Assembly: GCF_023920705.1 (NCBI RefSeq)
Contig: NZ_CP094657.1
Coordinates: 310,001 to 374,000, forward strand
DNA from: Acinetobacter sp. XS-4
Lineage (GTDB): Bacteria > Pseudomonadota > Gammaproteobacteria > Pseudomonadales > Moraxellaceae
Length of the DNA: 64,000 nucleotides
Direction: 5' to 3'
The position numbers and the translations under genes are program-made. Each line of letters opens with the position of its first letter. The first letter of the stretch is position 1. Shown one piece after another: positions 48,270 to 56,579 of the stretch. Below the pieces are notes generated by a model, which made no database searches, was not told the origin of the DNA, and was given only the letters and a program-made list of their open reading frames with translations.

Positions 48270-49133
48270 CTATGCTACTTTTTTAGTACTTCTTAAAGTC
48301 ACGCCAATTGATGCCAGCATTACACAACCTAAAGCCACCCATTGCAGCATGCTGATTTCTTCGTGAAGTAATAAGAAACCCGTTAATGCTGCCAATGCTG
48401 GTGCTAAACTCGTTAGGGTGCCGTAAGTTAATTTATTGAGTTGTTTGAGTGCCATTAAATCAAGTGCATATGGAATAGCCGTCGCTAAAATAGCAATAAC
48501 TAATGCTTTACCCCAATACTGTGTTTCAAGTAATGCAGGAGCATTATGCCAGATGCTAATCGGTAGTAAGGTTAGAGCAGATAATCCAATTCCAATGGTT
48601 AAAGCATGCATCCCTATATTTTGGGTCACAACTTTCTGACCAAAATAAATATAGAATGCCCAGCAAAATCCAGCACCTAGCGCGCAGGCAGCACCGACAT
48701 AGGAAAAGTGGTGCTGCGTTGGGTCTTGCCAAGGCACCATCAATGCAATACCTAACATCGCAAATGCCACCCAAATGTAGTCACTCTTTTGTTTAATAGA
48801 AAGTAGAGCTAGACCTAATGGACCAATGAACTCTAAGCCCACGGCAATCCCTTGAGGTAACTTTCCAAGCGACGTATAGAATAAAATATTCATGAGACCC
48901 AAAGATGCAGAGTACATCAATAAATCACGCCATTTTAAATAGGGTAAGCGTGACCAGATTTTCCATGAGCGGAACATAATAGCGACAATAACCGTTGCAA
49001 AACTCAGCCTTAAAACTGTAACGGTAAGAGGGTCTAATATTGCAATGAGCTGTTTAGCAAATGAAGCACTGATTTGATATGAGACCATCGACAGAATCAT
49101 ATATAGCACAGCAATAATGGGAAGATTCTGCAT
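48270..49133 (-). CDS. RhtA-like DMT-family exporter, copy 1
   Basis: A 287-residue inner-membrane protein with about ten helices in two EamA repeats. ASFAKQLIAILDP, LPQGIAVGLEFIGPLGLALL, LGAGFCWAFYIYFGQK and TYGTLTSLAPALAALTG follow the RhtA pattern (threonine/homoserine export), but substrate specificity is inferred only from family. It has a weak terminator opportunity as it converges on the hemerythrin gene. A paralogue lies directly upstream on the same strand. Confidence 0.85.
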   Translation of the reverse strand: MQNLPIIAVLYMILSMVSYQISASFAKQLIAILDPLTVTVLRLSFATVIVAIMFRSWKIWSRLPYLKWRDLLMYSASLGLMNILFYTSLGKLPQGIAVGLEFIGPLGLALLSIKQKSDYIWVAFAMLGIALMVPWQDPTQHHFSYVGAACALGAGFCWAFYIYFGQKVVTQNIGMHALTIGIGLSALTLLPISIWHNAPALLETQYWGKALVIAILATAIPYALDLMALKQLNKLTYGTLTSLAPALAALTGFLLLHEEISMLQWVALGCVMLASIGVTLRSTKKVA

Positions 49134-49225
49134 GGAAATACCCTAGGGCCTCATTTAATATTATTTAAAACTAACAAGGGTTAATTATAGCGAATGCCAT
49201 GTTTTAACTCGTGGTTTTAGTCGAT

Positions 49226-50110
49226 TTAACTTACTATTTTTTCACGTTCCTGACGTGCTTTTTGGGTAGTTATGGTACAACCGACCGAAGCTGCAATAAT
49301 TGTTGCAAGTGCTAACCATTGGTTCCATAACAAATATTCACCTAAAAAGATAAAGCCAGAAAGTGCAGCAACTGCGGGCTCTAGGCTCATCAATGTTCCG
49401 AAACTTAAGGGCGTTAAATTACGTAGGGCCAGCATTTCTAAAGAAAAAGGTAATGCACTGGCTAAAATTGCTAAACCAATAAAATAAAAAAGATAGGGAA
49501 GCTCTATAACTTGCCCTATTGAGCCTGAGAAAAAAGTAATGGGTAATAAGATGCATGCACCCACACTCATTCCTAAACACACAGTGTGATTGCCCGAAAT
49601 ACCTGAAGGTTTCTGTCCAGCAATAATATAAAGTGCCCAACACGCGCCTGCACTAACTGCAAATAATACTCCGATCCAATCCAGACTATGAGCCTGATTG
49701 AAAGGGAAAAGTAAAATGAGGCCAACAATCGCTAAACTGACCCAGACAAAATCATATTTTTGGCGTGCGTGATATAAGGCCACACTTAAGGGGCCAATAA
49801 ATTCAAAAGCAACTGCAATACCAATCGGTAACCGTTCAATTGACAGATAAAAAAGTGCGTTCATTCCTGCAAGAGCAAAGCCATACGCTAAAATAGCTTT
49901 CCAGCGGACCTGACTAAAATTAATTCGCCAAATTCTAAAAATAAAGGCAAGAATAATTGCACCTAAGCATAAGCGCATTGCTGAAACGGTAAGGGTGGGA
50001 AAGCTCTGGAACAGAAATTTAGCTAAAGATGCGCTACTTTGTACGCTCAGCATAGCGAGAATAAGAAAACCCAACGCATGTAGCTGAGATTTCTGGTTCG
50101 AACTGGACAT
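49226..50110 (-). CDS. RhtA-like DMT-family exporter, copy 2
   Basis: A 294-residue ten-helix transporter, close in length and sequence to E. coli RhtA (295): QSSASLAKFLF, LPIGIAVAFEFIGPLSVALY, GACWALYIIAGQKPSG, LSFGTLMSLEPAVAALSGFIFLGE. It is thus a likely threonine/homoserine exporter. ATG 50110 gives MSSSNQKSQ; the longer reading adds 23 unconserved residues. No clear Shine-Dalgarno is seen. About 115 bases separate it from copy 1. Confidence 0.86.
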   Translation of the reverse strand: MSSSNQKSQLHALGFLILAMLSVQSSASLAKFLFQSFPTLTVSAMRLCLGAIILAFIFRIWRINFSQVRWKAILAYGFALAGMNALFYLSIERLPIGIAVAFEFIGPLSVALYHARQKYDFVWVSLAIVGLILLFPFNQAHSLDWIGVLFAVSAGACWALYIIAGQKPSGISGNHTVCLGMSVGACILLPITFFSGSIGQVIELPYLFYFIGLAILASALPFSLEMLALRNLTPLSFGTLMSLEPAVAALSGFIFLGEYLLWNQWLALATIIAASVGCTITTQKARQEREKIVS

Positions 50111-50162
50111 TTTATTATTTGATCGATTGGTATACTTTTCACATGATAATGTAAATGTCCAT

Positions 50163-50192
50163 AAAAAAGCCACAGACAATGCTGTGGCTTTT
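50163..50192 (-). terminator. Terminator of serA
   Basis: An 11-bp stem AAAAGCCACAG/CTGTGGCTTTT with an ACAATG loop; on the minus strand it ends in T residues after the serA stop. Confidence 0.85.
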
Positions 50193-50208
50193 AAATTTAC
50201 AGTTCGTA

Positions 50209-51441
50209 TTAGAACAATACGCGCACGCGAATTGTACCTTCAACTTCATGCAACATATCTAAAGCTTCGTGAGAAGCTGAAGCGTCAACGTCCATTACGA
50301 GGTAACCGATGTCACCTTTAGTCATGAGTGATTGACCAGAAATGTTGATGCCTTGCTCAGCAAACAAGTTGTTGATTTTAGACAATACGCCCGGTACGTT
50401 TTTGTGGATGTGCAATAAACGGTGTTGACCAGCAGTCAATGGTAACGCGATTTCTGGGAAGTTTACCGCAGAAAGCGTCATACCCTTATCAGAGTAAGCA
50501 ACAAATTTCTCTGCAACTTCTAAACCGATGTTTGCTTGCGCTTCCATGGTTGAACCACCAACGTGAGGAGTCAAAATCACATTGTCTAAGCCACGAAGTG
50601 GAGAAACAAACTCTTCGCCATTTGCTTTTGGTTCTTTAGGGAATACGTCAACGGCTGCACCAGCAATATGACCAGATTTGATTGCATCTGCTAAATCTTC
50701 AATCACTACACATGTACCACGTGCAGCATTGAGGAAGATTGCGCCTTCTTTCATTTTTGCAAATTGTGCTTTAGTGAAGAAGTTTCGTGTAGATGGAACA
50801 TCAGGCACATGTAATGTAACTACATCAGCAGTCGCTAAAAGTTCGTCTAACGAACCAACTTGGCGAGCATTACCCATTGGTAATTTAGTTACTGCATCGT
50901 AATAAATCACATGCATACCTAAGCTTTCAGCAAGAACAGAAAGCTGAGAACCGATGGAACCGTAACCTACAATACCTAAAGTTTTGCCACGAGTTTCGAA
51001 AGAACCGACAGCAGACTTGTCCCAACCACCACGATGACAAGCCGCCGATTTTTCAGGAACACGGCGAAGAAGAAGAATTGTTTCAGCAAGTACAAGCTCT
51101 GCAACCGAACGCGTATTTGAATATGGTGCGTTAAATACAGGAATACCACGTGCCATAGCTGCTTTAAGATCAACTTGGTTTGTTCCGATACAGAAACAGC
51201 CCACTGCGATCAATTTATTTGCAGCTTCGAAAACTTCTTCAGTCAATTGGGTACGCGAACGAATACCAATAAAGTGAGCATCTTTAACAGCTTCTTTTAG
51301 CGCTTCGCCTTCAAGAGCAGTTTTACGATAGTCAATATTGGTGTAACCCGCAGCGTTTAGAGTATCGACTGCGTTTTGGTGAACGCCTTCTAACAACAGG
51401 AAACGGATTTTATCTTTAGGTAGTGAAAGATGTTGGCTCAT
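50209..51441 (-). CDS. serA: D-3-phosphoglycerate dehydrogenase SerA
   Basis: The 410-residue enzyme (same length as E. coli SerA) opens serine biosynthesis by oxidising 3-phosphoglycerate; the family can also reduce 2-oxoglutarate to D-2-hydroxyglutarate. The NAD site is GIVGYGSIGSQL; catalytic Arg in NAARGTCV, Glu in FPKEP-adjacent region and His in LTPHVGGSTMEAQ; a C-terminal ACT domain (HKNVPGVLSKINNLFAEQGINI) gives serine feedback. GGAG precedes the ATG. It is divergent from a D-2-hydroxyglutarate dehydrogenase-type gene. Confidence 0.97.
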   Translation of the reverse strand: MSQHLSLPKDKIRFLLLEGVHQNAVDTLNAAGYTNIDYRKTALEGEALKEAVKDAHFIGIRSRTQLTEEVFEAANKLIAVGCFCIGTNQVDLKAAMARGIPVFNAPYSNTRSVAELVLAETILLLRRVPEKSAACHRGGWDKSAVGSFETRGKTLGIVGYGSIGSQLSVLAESLGMHVIYYDAVTKLPMGNARQVGSLDELLATADVVTLHVPDVPSTRNFFTKAQFAKMKEGAIFLNAARGTCVVIEDLADAIKSGHIAGAAVDVFPKEPKANGEEFVSPLRGLDNVILTPHVGGSTMEAQANIGLEVAEKFVAYSDKGMTLSAVNFPEIALPLTAGQHRLLHIHKNVPGVLSKINNLFAEQGINISGQSLMTKGDIGYLVMDVDASASHEALDMLHEVEGTIRVRVLF

Positions 51442-51819
51442 TACGGCTCCGCTACAAAGGCCAAATTTGGTGGCGCTATCATAACATAATGGTCGGTACT
51501 ATAGATATTTCGTTTGCGCCATCGTCTTATGGCAATTTTATCTATGTCTAATCACTTCTATTTATGGCTTGTGAGTACTTTAAAATATGCTTCGTATGGG
51601 ATTTAAATGTATTTTTTCTCTGAAAGTCTCATAGAAAAGCATTTATTTGCGTTAAACATGTTTTGTAGTGACTGTATCTCTATTCTGAACTTTATCGCTT
51701 GAGCTGTTGCATGTAGAATATAGGAGTTCCTTGGACATTATGGCTTTGCTCAGGTGAAAAACCTGAAAATATGAAGCCATAGTCCCACCATAGTTTACTT
51801 CTTGCTAGGTCTGCAAACG
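51442..51819. other. 378-base divergent region between serA and the D2HGDH-type gene
   Basis: Contains both promoters, which I cannot place firmly (a TAGAAT at about 51714 is a possible -10 for the plus strand), and a strong nested hairpin at 51739-51781 just before the plus-strand gene. No ORF with coding character was seen. Confidence 0.55.
51739..51781 (+). promoter_or_regulatory. Nested stem-loop in the 5' leader of the FAD-linked dehydrogenase
   Basis: Outer stem TATGGCTT/AAGCCATA and inner stem TCAGGT/ACCTGA (GAAAA loop) are both perfect. The structure ends 38 bases before the ATG and includes a short ORF start (ATGGCTTTGCTCAGGTGA). Confidence 0.5.
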
Positions 51820-53229
51820 ATGAATGCTCCAGTCGCTTTAACACCTGAGTTACTCACCCAATTAACAGCAATCGTCGGTGAAAACCGTATTAAAACCGAT
51901 GCTGATAGTCTCGAAAACTGGGGTAAAGATCATACCAAGCATTTTAATCCGAACCCATCGGTCATCGTTTTTCCATCGACCACTGAACAAGTTCAGGCAG
52001 TTGTAAAGCTTGCGAACCAGTTTAATATCGCGATTACACCGTCAGGCGGTCGTACTGGTCTCTCTGCGGGTGCTGTAGCAACTAATGGTGAAATTGTCAT
52101 TAGCATGGACAAAATGAACCAGATTCTTGAGTTCTTCCCAGCAGATCGTATGGTACGAGTACAAGCTGGTGTTGTGACTGAACAATTGCAAAACTATGCT
52201 GAAGAACAAGGGATGTATTATCCAGTTGACTTTGCGTCAGCGGGCTCTAGTCAGATTGGCGGTAATATCGGTACCAATGCTGGTGGTATTAAAGTCATTA
52301 AATACGGCATGACACGTAATTGGGTGCTTGGTTTAACTGTTGTCACTGGTAAAGGTGATATTTTACGTTTAAACAAAGGCATGGTTAAAAATGCAACTGG
52401 TTATGCATTGCAGCATTTGTTTATTGGTGGTGAAGGTACATTAGGTTTAGTGACTGAAGCAGAAATTAAACTAGAGCGTCAACCACAAAACTTACAAGTT
52501 TTAGTTTTAGGCGTTCCTGATTTTGACGCAGTGATGCCTGTATTACATGCGTTCCAAAAAGATATTGATTTGACTGCATTTGAGTTCTTTGGTGAACTTG
52601 CAATGCAAAAAGTTTTAGATCATGGGCATGTACAACGCCCATTTGAAACTCAATGTCCATTCTATGTATTGCTTGAGTTTGAAGCGCCATATGAGCCGAT
52701 TCTCGATAAAGCAATGGAAATCTTCGAGCATTGTATGGAGCAGGGTTGGGTACTTGATGGGGTAATGAGCCAGAGTCTTGACCAAGTAGAAAGTTTATGG
52801 CGTTTACGTGAAGATATTTCTGAATCAATCGCTCCGTTTATTCCATACAAAAATGATATTTCAGTATTAATTACTCACGTGCCTGCATTTATTCGTGAGA
52901 TTGATGCAATTGTTCAAGAAAACTATCCTGATTTTGAAATTTGCTGGTTCGGTCATATCGGTGACGGCAACTTGCACTTAAATATTTTGAAACCTGAAAA
53001 CTTAACCAAAGATGAGTTCTTTGCGAAGTGTCAGGTCGTCAATAAATATGTGTTCGATACCGTTAAAAAATACGATGGTTCAATCTCTGCTGAACATGGC
53101 GTAGGTATGACGAAAAAACCATATTTGGAATATTCACGTTCGCCTGAAGAAATTGAATATATGAAAGCTTTGAAGTTGACGTTTGACCCGAACGGGATTA
53201 TGAACCCAGGTAAATTATTTGATCTTTAA
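51820..53229 (+). CDS. FAD-binding oxidoreductase, D-2-hydroxyglutarate dehydrogenase type
   Basis: A 469-residue flavoenzyme of the VAO/PCMH family. FAD-binding half: SVIVFPSTTEQVQAVVKLA, PSGGRTGLSAGAVA, SSQIGGNIGTNAGGIKVIKYGMTR split motifs; C-terminal half has the metal-site HIGDGNLHLNI and SAEHGVGMTKK. Homologues oxidise D-2-hydroxyglutarate or D-lactate. Adjacency to serA mirrors the Pseudomonas serA-d2hgdh pair, favouring D-2-hydroxyglutarate. ATG 51820 was chosen over a TTG at 51802. Confidence 0.87.
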   Translation: MNAPVALTPELLTQLTAIVGENRIKTDADSLENWGKDHTKHFNPNPSVIVFPSTTEQVQAVVKLANQFNIAITPSGGRTGLSAGAVATNGEIVISMDKMNQILEFFPADRMVRVQAGVVTEQLQNYAEEQGMYYPVDFASAGSSQIGGNIGTNAGGIKVIKYGMTRNWVLGLTVVTGKGDILRLNKGMVKNATGYALQHLFIGGEGTLGLVTEAEIKLERQPQNLQVLVLGVPDFDAVMPVLHAFQKDIDLTAFEFFGELAMQKVLDHGHVQRPFETQCPFYVLLEFEAPYEPILDKAMEIFEHCMEQGWVLDGVMSQSLDQVESLWRLREDISESIAPFIPYKNDISVLITHVPAFIREIDAIVQENYPDFEICWFGHIGDGNLHLNILKPENLTKDEFFAKCQVVNKYVFDTVKKYDGSISAEHGVGMTKKPYLEYSRSPEEIEYMKALKLTFDPNGIMNPGKLFDL

Positions 53230-53257
53230 TGCTTGATTGAATAAAAGAATCTCTGTT

Positions 53258-53286
53258 AAAAGCGTATCATAAGATGCGCTTTTTTA
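53258..53286. terminator. Terminator between D2HGDH-type gene and DUF3592 gene
   Basis: AAAAGCGTATC pairs with GATGCGCTTTT (one wobble) around ATAA, then T residues; it lies between convergent genes. Confidence 0.75.
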
Positions 53287-53295
53287 TTAAAATTT

Positions 53296-54084
53296 CTATT
53301 TCCTGTACGCTTTCCAGCCCGTCAGAATATGATAAATCAACGGTAAAAGACTAAGGGCAAAAAAGCTACAAAGCCCAATGGCCCACACAGGTAAATTCCT
53401 TGGATTACCTAAAAAGAAATAGGCAAAAATAGAATAAGACAACATCGAAAACATCGCCATTGTTCCAAGTGGAAGTGTGACTTTAAAAATTAACGTGCTA
53501 GCAAATGTTTTGTAGGGTTCCATGTCGCGCTTTAGACTATAAGCAATAATCATGAGCAACACATAACCTAAAATAAACAACATAAATAAGGCGGCTGCAA
53601 ATAATAGAATTGTTCGCCAGCTCTTTTCTTGCGCGGTGTGATCACCTGATTCATAAACAACAGTAATATGTTGCCCAACTACAGGCACATCACCAGAGCG
53701 AACTGAATTATCTAAAGTTTGAGTTTTATTTTGATTATCTTTAAATTGAACCTGAGCAGTATGCATGAGTGTCTTAGTTTTATATTTACGTCCATTTGAG
53801 TCGGTACGTTCAGTATCTACCCATTCAGAAGTATAGTTCACTACCGTTGCATCGTAAGTTGGTTTGGTTGCTAAGCCGTAGACTGCCTGAGAAACCCAGT
53901 AAGTAAATGGGAAAAATAAAGCACTAATACTAAAAACCACGGCAAATAAATAAGCGAATTCAAACTTACTACTTTTACGATTTTTAGCTAAACGCTTGAT
54001 CCAAAACTTAGTGAGTACAAATGACCAAATCATCAAAACTGCAACGACCACCAAGAAAACTTGCCCCGCATAAGTCAGTTGCAT
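53296..54084 (-). CDS. DUF3592-type membrane protein
   Basis: A 262-residue protein with an N-terminal helix (about 5-24), a second helix (about 42-65), a periplasmic domain (about 70-165) containing ATVVNYTSEWVDTERTDSNGRKYKTKTLMHTAQVQF, and two or three further C-terminal helices. The Val-x-Tyr-x3 and GDVPVVGQHITVVYESGD patterns are typical of DUF3592. Function unknown. Its upstream gap of 186 bases is shared with a structured element on the other strand. Confidence 0.8.
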   Translation of the reverse strand: MQLTYAGQVFLVVVAVLMIWSFVLTKFWIKRLAKNRKSSKFEFAYLFAVVFSISALFFPFTYWVSQAVYGLATKPTYDATVVNYTSEWVDTERTDSNGRKYKTKTLMHTAQVQFKDNQNKTQTLDNSVRSGDVPVVGQHITVVYESGDHTAQEKSWRTILLFAAALFMLFILGYVLLMIIAYSLKRDMEPYKTFASTLIFKVTLPLGTMAMFSMLSYSIFAYFFLGNPRNLPVWAIGLCSFFALSLLPLIYHILTGWKAYRK

Positions 54085-54190
54085 AATGGTCCTATTTGTT
54101 ATGTGTAATAGAAATTAATTTTATCAAACGATTGTCGTTAAAGTTGATTGAGCAAGAACAATTATTTGGTCTGTAAAAGGGTAGCCATCC

Positions 54191-54260
54191 TTAGAACTAC
54201 ATAGTTTCTACAGAGTAACTGAGCAAGGCATAGCATCATAAAGCTATGCCTTTTGTTTTT
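54191..54260 (+). ncRNA. Candidate structured RNA or leader terminator before the lipoprotein gene
   Basis: A TAGAACTA/TAGTTTCTA hairpin (about 54191-54209) is followed by a perfect 10-bp terminator stem AAGGCATAGC/GCTATGCCTT with an eight-base loop and TTTTGTTTTT. No plus-strand gene lies upstream, so this ends either a small RNA or a prematurely stopped leader of the gene at 54271. No confident promoter was found. Confidence 0.4.
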
Positions 54261-54270
54261 GGTGATAAAA

Positions 54271-54639
54271 ATGCAACGTTTATTTTTAATTTCAGCGCTC
54301 TGTGCTGGACTTTTCACTGGGTGTGCAACGACCAGTAAATTAATTCCTTTTGTGGGTTCCGAGACCCCAATGCAACAAGTACTTAAAGCTCAACCAGAGA
54401 TTGCAAAAGAGCACAATAACACCTCAGTTCAGCAAGTGTTTAACCGAGTAGAATCTCCAACTGTTTCTCGTATTATTGTCATTCAAACAGGTTTAATGGA
54501 TGACTCTGTCTCTGCAATTCGAACAGAATATGCATTTAAATTAGTGGATGAAAAGTGGCAATTGCAAAATAAGCAAAAGAGCTATCAGTGTGCGAGAGGG
54601 AAAGGCTCTAGAGGTTTCCAAACACAGCTTTGCTCTTAA
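54271..54639 (+). CDS. Small lipoprotein, paralogue A
   Basis: A 122-residue predicted lipoprotein with signal MQRLFLISALCAGLFTGC (lipidated Cys 18). The mature part contains PMQQVLKAQPEIAK, a TEYAFKLVDEKWQL strand and a KQKSYQCARG motif with a final Cys, implying a disulphide. It is related along its length to the protein at 55843-56208. I do not recognise a function. It is only 10 bases after a terminator, so expression may be attenuated. Confidence 0.78.
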   Translation: MQRLFLISALCAGLFTGCATTSKLIPFVGSETPMQQVLKAQPEIAKEHNNTSVQQVFNRVESPTVSRIIVIQTGLMDDSVSAIRTEYAFKLVDEKWQLQNKQKSYQCARGKGSRGFQTQLCS

Positions 54640-54643
54640 AAAT

Positions 54644-54673
54644 AAAAAAGACGATAAATATATCGTCTTTTTT
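54644..54673. terminator. Bidirectional terminator between lipoprotein A and ygiN-like gene
   Basis: A perfect 13-bp stem AAAAAAGACGATA/TATCGTCTTTTTT with AATA loop lies between convergent genes. Confidence 0.92.
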
Positions 54674-54684
54674 TATGGGCTAAA

Positions 54685-54999
54685 TTATACGCCGCTTTCT
54701 AAAATTTTAATTTTGACATCCATGACATCATCTTTAACTGCTTCATGATGTGCTTGCATATGAGGTGTAGCCAAATGTGCCTCAAGATGAGCAACACTTT
54801 TCCATTTTTCTAACATCACAATTGTGTCAGGTTCGTGGGTTTGGAAGCTCGCATTTGATTTGTGATCAATTAAAGGTTCATAACCATGACAACCATCTTC
54901 TGCTAAAACAGTTGGAATAATTTTTTGAAAAGCATCCAACACGTTTTGACGATGCTGCCCAGCTGATTTGGTGCGAATTTCTGCAATAATGGTTAGCAT
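54685..54999 (-). CDS. YgiN-type quinol monooxygenase (ABM domain)
   Basis: A 104-residue dimeric alpha/beta protein: MLTIIAEIRTKSAG, CHGYEPLIDHKSN and VMLEKWKSVAHLEAHLATPHMQ are ABM-fold features shared with E. coli YgiN, which oxidises menaquinol. AAGGAGAAATCC immediately precedes ATG 54999. It lies 13 bases downstream of mdaB, reproducing the mdaB-ygiN operon of E. coli, where the two are proposed to form a quinone redox cycle. Confidence 0.88.
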   Translation of the reverse strand: MLTIIAEIRTKSAGQHRQNVLDAFQKIIPTVLAEDGCHGYEPLIDHKSNASFQTHEPDTIVMLEKWKSVAHLEAHLATPHMQAHHEAVKDDVMDVKIKILESGV

Positions 55000-55012
55000 G
55001 GATTTCTCCTTA

Positions 55013-55600
55013 TTAGGCTGCTGCAAATACACTATTTAAGTGTGCTTTATATTCTTCAACATAACTATCAACGTCAGGCATTTTAATCACGTCGTTTACA
55101 ATAAAAGTCGGTAATGTGCCCATGCCTAAGAACTGATTAGCTTTATGAAATGGTAAATAAACACCATCTACGCCTACGCCGTGGAAGAACTGATCTGCAT
55201 CGTCAAATGCTTCCATTGGTGCATTCCAAGTGAGTGACAGCATATATTTTTTGTCATGAATTAAACCACCTGAACCATATTGTTTTGAAGCATCAGAGCG
55301 GCTACGACCATCACTTGCATAAAGTGAACCGTGACCTGTCGTAAATACATCATCAATATATTTTTTTACAGTCCAAGGTGCACCCATCCACCAACCTGGC
55401 ATTTGATAAATAACAACATCTGCCCATAAGAATTTTTCTACTTCAGCTTCTGCATTGTAGTCACTATCTGCACGAGTCACTTGAACTTCATGGCCTAGTT
55501 CAGTGAGATGGTCAGTTGCCAATGCCGTGAGCGTGTCATTTAATTCACCATTTGAATGGGCAAATTGTTTGGCGCCATTAATCACTAAAATATTGCTCAT
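55013..55600 (-). CDS. mdaB: NADPH:quinone oxidoreductase MdaB
   Basis: A 195-residue flavodoxin-like FAD enzyme very close to E. coli MdaB: MSNILVINGAKQFAHSNGELN, MPGWWMGAPWTVKKYIDDVF split motifs, SLTWNAPMEAF and FHGVGVDGVYLPFHKANQF. It makes two-electron reductions of quinones and protects against redox stress. It is the first gene of the mdaB-ygiN pair. Confidence 0.94.
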   Translation of the reverse strand: MSNILVINGAKQFAHSNGELNDTLTALATDHLTELGHEVQVTRADSDYNAEAEVEKFLWADVVIYQMPGWWMGAPWTVKKYIDDVFTTGHGSLYASDGRSRSDASKQYGSGGLIHDKKYMLSLTWNAPMEAFDDADQFFHGVGVDGVYLPFHKANQFLGMGTLPTFIVNDVIKMPDVDSYVEEYKAHLNSVFAAA

Positions 55601-55842
55601 GAGAGTTACTCTAATTAAATTCCTAAATTTGATGCATACTTTAAAGAACTTACTCTTAGAGAAAAATGTAGTAATTGGAAAAATATTGTTGACTAATAAT
55701 CAATAATATTGGGTTGCTATCTCATTCTGAGTTATTTGCTTTGAAGAAAAACTTTATATTTATAAATCCGTTTACAATGTTGAACGGAAAAAAGTATTTG
55801 TATTCTTTAGCATTAAGTTTGAGTAAATCTAAGAGATCACGT

Positions 55843-56208
55843 ATGAGAAAAATGAGTTTGCTGATTGCTTTTAGCCTTGTAATGCTAACGGCTTGTGCAC
55901 CAACTAAAAACTCTTCTGCTCAACTTGCTGATAGCCCGATACAAGCGGTATTACTTGATCAGCCCGATCTTTTAAATGATGCAAACAATTTGGATATTTC
56001 ACAGCAAATGAATGCTGCCGATGATCCCTCTAATGCTCAAGTCACTATTTTACAGACAGATCCGAGCGAAGATGCGATAACAAAAGTCCGTACAGAATAT
56101 TTATTAAAACGAGACCAGCAAGTCTGGAAAATTGTAAATAAAAAGCAAAGCTATCAATGTACACAAGGACAAGATGCCCCAGACTTTCAAGTTAGTCCTT
56201 GTCCTTAA
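55843..56208 (+). CDS. Small lipoprotein, paralogue B
   Basis: A 121-residue predicted lipoprotein: MRKMSLLIAFSLVMLTAC with lipid Cys 18. It shares with the gene at 54271 the pattern P(I/M)Q-x-VL-x-QP, VTILQT/IVIQTG, RTEY, W-x-(I/L)-x-N-K-(Q)-K-SYQC and a terminal Cys, so the two are paralogues. ATG 55843 begins the signal peptide; the longer in-frame reading adds 43 residues of non-signal character. Function unknown. Confidence 0.77.
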   Translation: MRKMSLLIAFSLVMLTACAPTKNSSAQLADSPIQAVLLDQPDLLNDANNLDISQQMNAADDPSNAQVTILQTDPSEDAITKVRTEYLLKRDQQVWKIVNKKQSYQCTQGQDAPDFQVSPCP

Positions 56209-56579
56209 TGCTTAATTTTTTATCGAATATGTGGATAACTTTGAGTTTGTGCACAACAAGAATTTGCAGGTCTTTTTGTGCAAAAAACTGAAATTTAAGC
56301 TTCTTGAAATTGCGTGATTGCTGATCAATTTAAAAAGTGCTATTGTTGCGCTCGGCAATTGTGCCAATTGGTAAAAATTACCGAATCTCACGTCATACAT
56401 TTTTTCTCGTTTTAGACACCTTGTGAATACGGTGTTTCACATTCTAAACATGCACTCTCACAGCATATAAAAACTTAACTAAAGATTGATAGACCGTACT
56501 GTCATCATCGTGACTACATTATTTATTTCAATATGTAGTTGCTGAGACATTTTGGCCGCTATTTTGAAGTGTACAACTC
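56209..56579. other. 371-base gene-free region between lipoprotein B and craA
   Basis: A+T-rich, without an ORF of coding character. It contains one consensus DnaA box on the minus strand (56230-56238), several short dyads, and a 7-bp inverted repeat ACTACAT/ATGTAGT (56513-56539) 40 bases before the craA ATG that could be an operator. No RNA gene was recognised. Confidence 0.5.
56513..56539. promoter_or_regulatory. Inverted repeat upstream of craA
   Basis: ACTACAT and ATGTAGT flank a 13-base A+T-rich core. It is of the size of a dimeric regulator operator, but no regulator gene is adjacent. Confidence 0.3.

Noticed and set aside
52466..52828. 120-codon open frame antisense to the D2HGDH-type gene
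   Set aside because: Overlaps a conserved flavoenzyme and has no recognisable domain or ribosome-binding site.
56230..56257. Consensus DnaA box TGTGGATAA next to a TTGTGCACAA sequence
   Set aside because: One exact 9-mer is expected about once in a window of this size by chance, there is no array of boxes or origin gene nearby, so this is not called an origin.
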